DNA from: Acidobacteriaceae bacterium
Lineage (GTDB): Bacteria; Acidobacteriota; Terriglobia; Terriglobales; Acidobacteriaceae
DNA: 13,922 nucleotides
Assembly: GCA_009781125.1 (NCBI GenBank)
Contig: WQYS01000026.1
Coordinates: 1-13,922, forward strand
Reading direction: 5' to 3'
Shown here in pieces: positions 1 through 6,102 of this stretch. The notes under the pieces are model-generated. The model was not told where the DNA came from. It worked only from the letters and a program-made list of their open reading frames with translations, and searched no databases. Every line of letters begins with the position of its first letter. Position 1 is the stretch's first letter. Position numbers and translations under genes: made by a program.

Positions 1-105
1 CGAGTGCTTCATGCTCTCGAAGATCGCATCTACCGCAGCCTCTGCTTTTGTTCTCGGTAGACCGGTACGCTCAACAACCCTCTGTATGAGATCCTGCTTT
101 ATCAT
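1..105 (-). CDS. HU/IHF-family DNA-binding protein, N-terminal part (cut by window edge)
   Basis: The reverse strand encodes 35 residues from an ATG at 105 to the window edge, beginning MIKQDLIQRVVERTGLPRTK and continuing AEAAVDAIFESMKHS. This is the helical N-terminal arm of the HU/IHF family of dimeric nucleoid proteins, in which the motif 'K.dLi..v.e.tgl.k..ae.avdai' is typical. The beta-arm that inserts into the DNA minor groove is outside the window, so HU cannot be told from IHF. No strong Shine-Dalgarno sequence precedes the ATG. A sigma70-like promoter lies about 65 bases upstream, its -10 box within a perfect palindrome. The gene is divergent from dcd. Confidence 0.85.
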   Translation of the reverse strand, partial: MIKQDLIQRVVERTGLPRTKAEAAVDAIFESMKHS

Positions 106-164
106 TCTGGGCGAGCCGTCCTTGGGCTGTAAATTTTGGAAAAATAACGTTTAGCAGACCTTCT

Positions 165-202
165 TAGTATCGGATACTAGAAACTTGAAGCGAGATTGTC
201 AA
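165..202 (-). promoter_or_regulatory. Predicted promoter of the HU-like gene with a palindrome over the -10 box
   Basis: On the reverse strand a perfect -35 box TTGACA (202-197) is followed by a 17-base spacer and TAGTAT (179-174), which matches the -10 consensus at four of six positions. The start point would be near 167, giving a leader of about 60 bases. The -10 box is one half of the perfect odd-centred palindrome TAGTATCGGATACTA (165-179), which covers -10 to about +1 and is where a repressor dimer would compete with RNA polymerase. Promoter and palindrome are read directly; operator function is inferred. Confidence 0.6.
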
Positions 203-314
203 CGGTGAAATGCTGCCAAGATCAAGAATCTAATGAGACAATGATCTAGAACGCTCCACCGCGCCCCGAATTCTGCCAGAATCGCCTTACCGGGAGCGGA
301 AAATTGTTCGCAAA

Positions 315-320
315 AGGAGA
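315..320 (+). promoter_or_regulatory. Shine-Dalgarno site that fixes the TTG start of dcd
   Basis: AGGAGA at 315-320 sits eight bases before the TTG at 329. No ATG lies in frame upstream close enough to compete. The resulting N-terminus, [10 protein letters not shown], matches the usual beginning of Dcd proteins, so TTG is the likely initiator. Confidence 0.75.
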
Positions 321-328
321 CTAAACGG

Positions 329-883
329 TTGGCAATTAAGAGCGACCGCTGGATACGCCAGCAGGCAATCAAGCACAACATGATCGAGCCGTTCAGCGAA
401 AAACAGGTCCGCGACGGAGTGATCTCCTATGGCCTGTCTTCGTATGGATACGACCTCCGGGTCTCTGACGAGTTCAAGATTTTTACCAACGTCAACAGTG
501 CGATTATTGATCCCAAGGGGTTTGATGAGCGCTCCTTCGTCAGCGTCACCGCCGAAAGCGTGATTATTCCGCCCAACTCGTTTGCGCTGGCCCGCTCGGT
601 CGAATACTTCAAAATTCCCCGCGACGTGCTGACGATCTGCGTGGGCAAGTCAACCTATGCGCGTTGCGGAATCATCGTGAATGTGACGCCGTTCGAGCCG
701 GAGTGGGAAGGGTTCGTTACGCTCGAAATCTCTAATACGACCCCGCTGCCGGCCCGTATTTACGCCAACGAAGGGCTCTGCCAGATTCTGTTCTTCCAGT
801 CTGACGAGCCGTGCGAAACCAGCTACGCCGACCGGAAAGGGAAGTACCAGAAACAGCAGGGGATTGTACTGCCGAAGCTGTAA
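329..883 (+). CDS. dcd: dCTP deaminase
   Basis: This 184-residue protein has the length and signature of dCTP deaminase, a homotrimeric cytosolic enzyme of the dUTPase fold that converts dCTP to dUTP, the precursor route to dTMP. Visible motifs are SSYGYDLR (37-44), [11 protein letters not shown] (79-89), the active-site block GKSTYARCG (106-114, with the conserved Ser and Arg), EPEWEG (123-128) and [12 protein letters not shown], whose Glu133 corresponds to the catalytic Glu138 of the E. coli enzyme. The C-terminus [14 protein letters not shown] is the flexible lid that closes over the nucleotide. Start is TTG with a good ribosome-binding site. It is divergent from the HU-like gene and 86 bases upstream of the response regulator. 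A bifunctional dUMP-forming variant cannot be excluded by eye, but the sequence most resembles proteobacterial mono-functional Dcd. Confidence 0.95.
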   Translation: MAIKSDRWIRQQAIKHNMIEPFSEKQVRDGVISYGLSSYGYDLRVSDEFKIFTNVNSAIIDPKGFDERSFVSVTAESVIIPPNSFALARSVEYFKIPRDVLTICVGKSTYARCGIIVNVTPFEPEWEGFVTLEISNTTPLPARIYANEGLCQILFFQSDEPCETSYADRKGKYQKQQGIVLPKL

Positions 884-969
884 GGGTTCCTTTATCCGCA
901 AGATTTCCACAACTTCCACACCTGTCCCAGCGTCTGTGCCGAATATGCGAAGAAGGCTTGGCTTGCTCT

Positions 970-1617
970 ATGAAAAAGAGTACGTCTCCGCAGCGGCTTG
1001 GGCTGGTGGATAGTGATCCTCTGCGTCTTCTCGGATTGCAGACAATCGTCTCCGAGGGCTATCAGGCAGAGGCTGTGCCTCTCTCGGGGCTGGACGCGCG
1101 CAGTATCGCGGACTTCGACGCGATTCTCATCGACGCCTCCGGCATCGATTCTATCTTCGAGATGCTGGCGACCATCCACCGGCTGAAGCCGCAGACCCGC
1201 GTGATCGTCATCGGCGTGGACGAGGACAACGAGTTCATCCGCAGGGTGATCGGCTCCGGAGCCCGGGGCTACCTGACGCACACGGCGACCGAGGCTGAGG
1301 TCCGCATGGCGGTTGCCTGCGTTCTGGACGGGTCGATCTGGGCTCCGCGCAAGGTGCTGGCGCTGCTGCTGGAAACCCCCAACGCCAGACCGCTTACTCC
1401 GCCCCGGCTCACCGAGCGCGAGTTTCAGGTGCTCAACCTGCTGGCCAGCGGACAACCCAACCGCGGGATCGCAGCCAGGCTGGGAGTGGAGCAAAAGACA
1501 GTCAAGGCCCACGTCGGCAGGCTGATGCGGAAGATGGGGGTCGATAACCGCATCGCTCTGGTGATGGAGGCGGTCAGGCTGAATCTGGTGACGACGAGCT
1601 TTGCCACGGATAAGTAA
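970..1617 (+). CDS. LuxR/NarL-type response regulator with degenerate receiver domain
   Basis: This 215-residue cytosolic transcription factor has an N-terminal receiver-like domain (about 8-125) and a C-terminal GerE/LuxR helix-turn-helix (about 147-205, LTEREFQVLNLLASGQPNRG through TVKAHVGRLMRKMG). The receiver keeps the acidic pair (Asp14, Asp16) and a likely phospho-acceptor Asp55 in AILIDAS. The conserved Thr/Ser position is Gly82 (VIVIGVD), and the near-invariant Lys of 'GYLLK' is His104 (GYLTH). It may therefore work without normal phosphorylation switching; that is inferred. The reading frame is open upstream to 811, inside dcd, but ATG 970 gives the proper domain start. The only ribosome-binding candidate, AGAAGG (951-956), is 13 bases away. 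No sensor kinase lies next to it. Confidence 0.85.
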   Translation: MKKSTSPQRLGLVDSDPLRLLGLQTIVSEGYQAEAVPLSGLDARSIADFDAILIDASGIDSIFEMLATIHRLKPQTRVIVIGVDEDNEFIRRVIGSGARGYLTHTATEAEVRMAVACVLDGSIWAPRKVLALLLETPNARPLTPPRLTEREFQVLNLLASGQPNRGIAARLGVEQKTVKAHVGRLMRKMGVDNRIALVMEAVRLNLVTTSFATDK

Positions 1618-1636
1618 CTATTTTTGGGGTGTCTTT

Positions 1637-1672
1637 TGCACAAAGGTCTATAGACTTTCGTACTATTGTGCA
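1637..1672. repeat. Nested inverted repeats downstream of the response regulator gene
   Basis: TGCACAA (1637-1643) is the exact reverse complement of TTGTGCA (1666-1672). Between the arms lies the perfect 10-base palindrome GTCTATAGAC (1646-1655). The pair begins 20 bases after the response regulator stop codon. It could be an operator or an RNA structure; neither T-tract position nor spacing makes it a clear terminator. Confidence 0.45.
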
Positions 1673-1732
1673 TTGTCGCAAAGTCGGTCAGAGTAAATGT
1701 TGCGCATCTATAAGACATTGATGCCTGGGAAA

Positions 1733-1797
1733 GGGGTTATAGAGAGGATGTCCTGACGCCCGTCAGGCGCTATCTCTATAATCCCGCTTTTGTTTTT
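1733..1797 (+). terminator. Long hairpin with T-rich tail, probable terminator
   Basis: The outer arms 1733-1745 (GGGGTTATAGAGA) and 1773-1785 (TCTCTATAATCCC) can form 13 consecutive pairs in RNA, one of them G-U. Inside is a second stem, CCTGAC (1752-1757) with GTCAGG (1762-1767), closing a GCCC tetraloop. The T-rich stretch CTTTTGTTTTT (1787-1797) follows, as in an intrinsic terminator for the response regulator transcript. The descending arm also contains a perfect TATAAT (1777-1782) with CTGACG 18 bases upstream, so a promoter for the next gene overlapping the hairpin is an alternative. Confidence 0.5.
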
Positions 1798-1936
1798 AGA
1801 GTAAACAAGATGGTGTAAAACATTAGTGGTGACAAGCGGGTTCGTCACTTTTATCCTTAAAAGCACGGAGAACGTTGCCGCTGCTGAATCCTAAACTGAC
1901 TAACCAACAGCCATTTGAGACGAGAGAGATAAACTA
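1798..1936. other. Leader region of the Ysc84-type gene
   Basis: This AT-rich stretch lies between the hairpin and the ATG at 1937. It holds a short GTGAC/GTCAC inverted repeat near 1828-1847 and the purine-rich GAGAGA (1923-1928), a plausible ribosome-binding site eight bases before the start. I see no open reading frame of interest. Confidence 0.4.
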
Positions 1937-2668
1937 ATGAAAATGAAAACGATATCGGTCTACGCGAGCGGACTGGCCATGCTGGCCTGTTCCCTGAATG
2001 CATCAGCGCAGCAGGACAAGGACAAGGCCAAGATACTGGAACGCCTGAACGCTGCAAGCACGGTTCTTACCGAGATCATGTCGGCTCCGGACAAGGGGAT
2101 TCCGGCGAGCATTCTTGCGGGCTCCTCCTGCGTCGTGGTCATTCCCAGCTATAAGAAGGCAGCCTTCGTTGTCGGAGGGCAGTATGGACAGGGCGCCGCC
2201 ACCTGCCGCACGCCGCGCGGCTGGAGCGCTCCGGTGATGGTGCAACTGAGCGGCGGCAGCTTCGGCTTCCAGATTGGCGGCCAGGCTACTGACCTGATCC
2301 TGCTGGCCATGAACGACCGCGGCTTGCAGGACATGCTTAAGAACAAGTTCAAAATCGGCGCTGACGCCAGCGCCGCCGCCGGACCGGTTGGCCGCACCGC
2401 CGCTGCCGGAACCGACTGGAAGATGAATGCCGAGTTTCTGACCTACTCGCGCAGCAAGGGAATCTTTGGCGGCATCAGCCTGGATGGCTCGGTGCTCTCG
2501 CAGAACCAGGCCGATACCATGGCGCTGTACGGCAACAACATCCCGTTCGAGACGATTTTGAAGGGAAACCAGCCGACTCCGGAGGAGGCGCAGCCCTTCG
2601 TGCGCTCGGTGGCGGAGAACTTTGTGAAAGCCCGGGATGAATCAGGCTCTAAAGCTGAGAAAAAATAA
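1937..2668 (+). CDS. Secreted SYLF/Ysc84-domain lipid-binding protein
   Basis: The 243-residue product has a signal peptide (1-24, ending NASA before QQDKDK) and one SYLF (Ysc84/DUF500) domain filling about 45-210. Family hallmarks seen are KGIPASILAGSSCVVVIPSYKKA (split 53-74), GGQYGQG, WSAPVMVQLSGGSFGFQIGG, the TDLILLAMNDRG strand (119-129), and YSRSKGIFGGISLDGSVL (170-187). In eukaryotes SYLF domains bind phosphoinositides and actin; bacterial members are exported and of unclear function, possibly lipid binding in the periplasm or outer membrane. The C-terminal tail is charged (ARDESGSKAEKK). The gene stands alone, flanked by a hairpin upstream and a terminator 33 bases downstream. Confidence 0.85.
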   Translation: MKMKTISVYASGLAMLACSLNASAQQDKDKAKILERLNAASTVLTEIMSAPDKGIPASILAGSSCVVVIPSYKKAAFVVGGQYGQGAATCRTPRGWSAPVMVQLSGGSFGFQIGGQATDLILLAMNDRGLQDMLKNKFKIGADASAAAGPVGRTAAAGTDWKMNAEFLTYSRSKGIFGGISLDGSVLSQNQADTMALYGNNIPFETILKGNQPTPEEAQPFVRSVAENFVKARDESGSKAEKK

Positions 2669-2701
2669 TAAGACACAAAACTCATTCGAGCCGATGAATC
2701 T

Positions 2702-2729
2702 GAACCCCGCCGCCTAGGCGGGGTTCTTC
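2702..2729 (+). terminator. Intrinsic terminator after the Ysc84-type gene
   Basis: GAACCCCGCC (2702-2711) and GGCGGGGTTC (2717-2726) form a perfect 10-base-pair GC-rich stem with a five-base loop. The T-tract (TTCATTGT) is poor, so the signal is weaker than the stem suggests. Its place 33 bases after the stop codon supports termination. Confidence 0.75.
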
Positions 2730-2973
2730 ATTGTAAATACAATAAAATCACCCTCCTGAAGACTCCCGGCATAACCTTTTTCAAAAACAACTGCAAAAAT
2801 CTTTATTTTTTGTGGCGTTAAATGTCTGCGAAATACGGATTAACAGGTAGAAGAAAAAATTTCTTCTTAGCTCAACGGAGCCGCTCCCGGAACATCAGAG
2901 CCGATGGCTGGAACGGCTGTTTGAAGAGGCCAGTCTGTGATCCGGCAGACGCAACCAGAGAAAGGGATTTCCA
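2730..2973. other. AT-rich gap before the His/Thr-repeat protein gene
   Basis: Between the terminator and the next ATG the DNA is much richer in A and T than its surroundings, with runs such as TTTATTTTTTG. It contains a perfect inverted repeat, AGAAGAAA (2849-2856) with TTTCTTCT (2860-2867), and a GTCTG/CAGAC pair near 2933-2951. AGAAAGGGA (2958-2966) is the ribosome-binding site for the gene at 2974. I see no gene and no confident promoter. Confidence 0.45.
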
Positions 2974-3609
2974 ATGAAAAAATGTATATTGGCACTTATC
3001 GTGTTGACCTGCCTGAGCACGGTTGCCTTGGCGCAGACGAAACATAAGACTTCCACGCATAAAGCTACCGCGCATAAAACTACCACGCATAAAGCATCCA
3101 CGCATGAAACTTACACGAATGGTTCGGTTCCTGCGGCGGATCTCCCCAAGGCGCAACTCGGCGGGACGTTTCAGCTGTCGCATGGGGGAGGCACGTGGTT
3201 CAAGGGCGGGGGAGCGGACGTTGGCTTTCCTATTTTTTATCACGGGCAACCCATATTTAAGGGATATTTAGGCGGCGTGGTTGATCTCGGAATCTCTCAT
3301 GGGTCAGGAGTTACACCGATGACGATTACTGTGGGAACTCGTTTCCAGTACAGGCAGCCGAAGTATGAATTCATCTGGGATGTGTTATGGGGAGTGGGGC
3401 ATACTTCCGCGGGCGGTGGTGGTTTAGCGGTAGGCGGTAATCCAAACGGTGGTGGAGGGAGCACTAATTTCGCCTTTGGCTCCGGAGTTGGCTTGAACTA
3501 CAAGATCAAACCGAACCTTTATCTCCGCGTGCCGAAGTTTGACTTTATGTATTCAGGTGGCAGTAGCGTGCGGATTGGATTTGGCGTCGTCTATAACTTC
3601 AAGAGATAG
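2974..3609 (+). CDS. Secreted, probably outer-membrane beta-barrel-like protein with HKxTT repeats
   Basis: I do not recognise a named family. The 211 residues start with a clear signal peptide (1-20, cleavage after VALA). Then come five pentapeptides at 24-48: HKTST, HKATA, HKTTT, HKAST, HETYT. The rest (about 60-211) is Gly-rich with alternating short strands (GGTFQLSH, GVVDLGISH, GTRFQYRQ, YEFIWDVLWGVGH, NLYLRVPKFDFMYS, RIGFGVVYNF), the pattern of a small outer-membrane barrel, ending in VVYNFKR rather than the usual terminal Phe. A Gly-rich insert lies at 147-163. The ribosome-binding site is good. Codons in the repeat are more AT-rich than in neighbours, consistent with slippage or an acquired segment. 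Confidence 0.65.
   Translation: MKKCILALIVLTCLSTVALAQTKHKTSTHKATAHKTTTHKASTHETYTNGSVPAADLPKAQLGGTFQLSHGGGTWFKGGGADVGFPIFYHGQPIFKGYLGGVVDLGISHGSGVTPMTITVGTRFQYRQPKYEFIWDVLWGVGHTSAGGGGLAVGGNPNGGGGSTNFAFGSGVGLNYKIKPNLYLRVPKFDFMYSGGSSVRIGFGVVYNFKR
3043..3117 (+). repeat. Five tandem 15-bp units coding for the HKxTT pentapeptides
   Basis: Five in-frame 15-base units, each beginning CATAA or CATGA and ending in ACG or GCG, encode a His-Lys/Glu-x-Thr/Ser/Tyr-Thr/Ala array right after the signal peptide. The units differ at a few bases each, so the array is old enough to have diverged yet still in frame. Confidence 0.85.
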
Positions 3610-3643
3610 CTCGTCGACCTTTGCAGACACACGCAGGCCCCGG

Positions 3644-3684
3644 GTGTCCCACTCATGCGCGTTTTTTGCGCATGAGTGGGACAC
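3644..3684. repeat. REP-like palindrome, perfect 17-bp stem
   Basis: GTGTCCCACTCATGCGC (3644-3660) is exactly inverted at 3668-3684 around a seven-base loop GTTTTTT. It lies 35 bases after the stop codon of the barrel-like gene and may stop its transcript. Its arm shares CCCACTCATGC with the hairpin that follows, which points to a repeat family rather than a one-off terminator. Confidence 0.8.
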
Positions 3685-3693
3685 TTACCGGTT

Positions 3694-3739
3694 CATCCCA
3701 CTCATGCTGCGATAAGACTGCGGCATGAATGGGGCACCC
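3694..3739. repeat. Second REP-like hairpin, overlapping the next gene's start codon
   Basis: CCCACTCATGC (3697-3707) pairs with GCATGAATGGG (3723-3733) at ten of eleven positions, around a 15-base loop. The right arm ends ATGGGGCACCC (3729-3739), identical to the end of the repeat downstream of lpxD (5853-5863). The ATG at 3725 used as start of the acyltransferase frame lies inside this arm. Confidence 0.75.
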
Positions 3740-4720
3740 ACTGTAAATCTATTTGAGAAACACTACACTAAAGACTTGAACAAAGTCATCCAGAGTGTAG
3801 TTCCCAGGGAGCGGGTCACCCTCCAGGCGCGAGCGGAGTTTGCGCTGGTGTGGCTGCTTGTCCACGGGATCGGCATTTTGCCGCGCGCGCTGGCTCGCTG
3901 CGCGGGCGCTGCGGTTGGATGGCTGGCCTATCATGCGTTGGGAAGGCTGCGGCGGGTCGGCCTCAGGAATCTTCAGCTTGCGTTTCCGGAGAAGACAACC
4001 TTGGAGCGCAGGCGCATTCTATGGCTTCTGTACCGGAATCTGGGCTGGATGCTGGCCGAGTTCTGCCTGATGCGCGGCTACTCGGCAGAGCGGGCGAGCA
4101 GGCTGATCCGCTACGAGGGACTCGAAAACTATCTGCGGGCGCGCGACCGCGGCAAGGGAGTGCTTGTGCTCACCGGCCATCTGGGCGCGTGGGAGTTGTC
4201 GAGCTTCTATCATTCACTGATGGGCTATCCCATGTCGATGGTGATCCGGCGGCTGGATAATCCGCTGGTGGACCGGCTCGTGAACGGGATTCGCTGCATG
4301 CACGGCAACCGGGTCATTCACAAGGACGACTTCGCGCGGGGCCTGATTGCAGCGATGCGCGCGGGCGAGACCGTGGGCTTTCTGATGGACACGAACATGA
4401 CTCCGCCGCAGGGAGTGTTCGTGCCTTACTTTGGCGTGATGGCGTGTACCGCCTCCGGAATGGCGCGCGTCGCGGCCAAGACCGGAGCCGCCGTGGTGCC
4501 GGGCTTTCTGTTGTGGGAGGAGCCGGAAAAGAAATATGTGCTGCGCTTCGGCGAGCAGATCGAGGCCGTCGATACGGGCGATGCCGCGTGCGACGCCATC
4601 GCTAACACGGCGGCGTTTACGGCGGTGATCGAGTCTTATGTGCGGCGCTATCCGGACCAGTGGCTATGGATGCACCGGCGCTGGAAGACCAGGCCTCCGG
4701 GCGAAGAGGGAATCTACTGA
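3725..4720 (+). CDS. Lipid A biosynthesis acyltransferase (LpxL/HtrB-like)
   Basis: The 331-residue product belongs to the lysophospholipid acyltransferase-type family that adds secondary acyl chains to lipid A at the inner membrane. The catalytic HX4E motif is H152-LGAW-E157 within [12 protein letters not shown]. Other family marks are a hydrophobic N-terminal anchor (about 38-56), [10 protein letters not shown] (81-90), [19 protein letters not shown], and the C-terminal [16 protein letters not shown]. The start is uncertain: ATG 3725 lies in a REP-like hairpin with no ribosome-binding site, and homology to the family begins only near residue 34. In-frame TTG 3776 and GTG 3848 (GGAG nine bases before it) are alternatives; GTG 3848 would cut the anchor. 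The stop codon overlaps the lpxD start (TGATG). Which acyl position it uses cannot be told. Confidence 0.9.
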   Translation: MNGAPTVNLFEKHYTKDLNKVIQSVVPRERVTLQARAEFALVWLLVHGIGILPRALARCAGAAVGWLAYHALGRLRRVGLRNLQLAFPEKTTLERRRILWLLYRNLGWMLAEFCLMRGYSAERASRLIRYEGLENYLRARDRGKGVLVLTGHLGAWELSSFYHSLMGYPMSMVIRRLDNPLVDRLVNGIRCMHGNRVIHKDDFARGLIAAMRAGETVGFLMDTNMTPPQGVFVPYFGVMACTASGMARVAAKTGAAVVPGFLLWEEPEKKYVLRFGEQIEAVDTGDAACDAIANTAAFTAVIESYVRRYPDQWLWMHRRWKTRPPGEEGIY

Positions 4721-5646
4721 TGGCGACGATGCGAGAGGTAGCGAGCTGGGTTAACGCGGAGTGCAAAGATGCGGCTCCTGTAGTGATCACGCGGGTCTCG
4801 GGTCTTCAGGGAGCGGGCGCGGACGCGGTTGTCTTTGCGATGGATGCGCGTTCGCTGGCCGATGCGTTGGCGAGTCAGGCGGGAGTGATTCTGGCCAGTC
4901 GTAAGCTCGAAGCTCAGACAAAGGACTCGCGCGTGTTGTGGGTTGCCGATGCTCGATATAGCTTTGCGGTGGTTGGGAAACGTCTGGCGGGCAAGGGATT
5001 TTCAGCAGGCGTGCACCCGACGGCGGTGATCGGCGAGGGTGTGGAGATTGGCGACGGGAGCTGCGTCGGGCCGGGATGCGTGCTTGGCGAAGGCGTCCGG
5101 CTGGGTCGCGACTGCAACCTCGTCGCAAACGTGACGATCTACCCGGGAGCCGTGCTCGGCGACCGCGTGGCGGCTCAGGCCGGGGTGGTGCTTGGGGGTA
5201 CAGGGTTCGGTTATGCGCGAAATCCCGAGACCGGCGAGTACGTTCTGTTTCCGCAGCAGGGCACGCTGGTGGTCGAAGACGATGTGGAGATCGGAGCCAA
5301 CTCGACCATCGACCGGGGAGCGCTGGGAGAGACGCGAATCGGGCGCGGAACCAAGCTCGATAACATGGTGCATATCGCTCATAACTGCGTCATCGGCAGG
5401 AACGTGGTGATCGCGGCGCAGACGGGAATCTCCGGGTCGAGCGTGGTCGAGGACGGCGCGGTTCTGGGCGGCCAGGTGGGGATCGGCGAGCATGCGACCG
5501 TAGGCGAAGGCGTGATTCTGGGCGGCGGCGCAGGCGTGCTCAGCGGTAAGAAGATGCATGGCCGCGGCGAGGTGTTCTGGGGCAGGCCGGCGCGTCCGTT
5601 GAAAGAGTATCTGCGCGATCTGGCAAGGCTGAGAAAAGACCGGTAG
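4720..5646 (+). CDS. lpxD: UDP-3-O-acylglucosamine N-acyltransferase
   Basis: LpxD moves a hydroxyacyl chain from acyl-ACP to the 2-amino group of UDP-3-O-acylglucosamine, the third step of lipid A synthesis, as a cytosolic trimer. The 308 residues show an N-terminal uridine-binding-like domain (1-95, divergent), then a left-handed beta-helix of hexapeptide repeats (about 100-285), and a short C-terminal helix ([16 protein letters not shown]). GTGFGYARN (160-168), NSTIDRG (194-200) and HIAHN are diagnostic; His221 matches E. coli catalytic His239. It is about 30 residues shorter than the E. coli protein. The frame is open to 4660, but ATG 4720, overlapping the previous stop as TGATG and preceded by AAGAGGG, gives the family N-terminus. 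Coupled translation with the acyltransferase is expected. Confidence 0.95.
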   Translation: MATMREVASWVNAECKDAAPVVITRVSGLQGAGADAVVFAMDARSLADALASQAGVILASRKLEAQTKDSRVLWVADARYSFAVVGKRLAGKGFSAGVHPTAVIGEGVEIGDGSCVGPGCVLGEGVRLGRDCNLVANVTIYPGAVLGDRVAAQAGVVLGGTGFGYARNPETGEYVLFPQQGTLVVEDDVEIGANSTIDRGALGETRIGRGTKLDNMVHIAHNCVIGRNVVIAAQTGISGSSVVEDGAVLGGQVGIGEHATVGEGVILGGGAGVLSGKKMHGRGEVFWGRPARPLKEYLRDLARLRKDR

Positions 5647-5658
5647 CACGATAGTTCA

Positions 5659-5862
5659 GGTGCCCCATCCTTCGTCCGCCGATACATGAGCGGGTATCCT
5701 ATGCTTTCTTTTCGGACGAAGGGTGGGAAAGTAAGATGCTCAATCAGGCGTCTTTTCCTTCCGGAACAGTGGTGAGTCGGGCCGTATACATTCTCACCCT
5801 TCGTCCGCCTGAACGGAACAGGATATCCTCCGGTCACATTGGCGGACGAAGGATGGGGCACC
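5659..5862. repeat. Inverted pair of REP-like units (BIME-like element)
   Basis: Two related units of about 75 bases face each other. The outer arms, 5659-5680 and 5841-5862, are perfect 22-base reverse complements. The inner arms CGGACGAAGGGTG (5713-5725) and CACCCTTCGTCCG (5795-5807) are also perfectly inverted. The unit interiors still align, both with TATCCT in the same place (5695-5700 and the complement of 5821-5826). Each unit can fold alone, since the outer arm CCATCCTTCGTCCG pairs with CGGACGAAGGGTGG with one G-U. No transposase is inside. It sits 12 bases after the lpxD stop codon. Confidence 0.85.
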
Positions 5863-5869
5863 CGGTCAT

Positions 5870-6102
5870 CTGCGTATTGTTATGGGCCGATGCAAACGGA
5901 GAGTGCGGTTTTTGAATCTAATCGCATATTGGAGTTCTGCACGCCTGTCCTGTACCTGTGTGTCTTGAGCGCTGAGCGCTTGCGCCGCTGGTTTCTCGAT
6001 TCGGTTCCTGAGTAGATAAAAAACACGGGCTAAATCGGGCCCCGCGATACGGCTCTCGGAGGTGCGCCTGCACCTCGCAACTTTAGATGGGGCACGGGAA
6101 TC
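5870..6102. other. Gap before the GGDEF gene
   Basis: No gene is seen. The stretch has a tandem heptamer TGAGCGC twice (5966-5979), an inverted repeat GAGGTGC (6059-6065) with GCACCTC (6070-6076) around a four-base loop, and GATGGGGCAC (6086-6095), which repeats the end of the REP-like arm at 5852-5861. The last lies just upstream of the start codon at 6103. I see no convincing -35/-10 pair. Confidence 0.5.

Noticed and set aside
811..969. Extended start of the response regulator inside dcd
   Set aside because: The added 53 residues overlap dcd in another frame and are unlike a receiver domain; ATG 970 gives the normal domain start.
4660..4719. Earlier ATG for lpxD within the acyltransferase gene
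   Set aside because: The 20 extra residues are not part of the family, and the TGATG overlap at 4720 with AAGAGGG upstream is the usual arrangement.
5659..5862. Short CRISPR array
   Set aside because: The repeated arms are inverted rather than direct, spacing is uneven and no cas gene is near.
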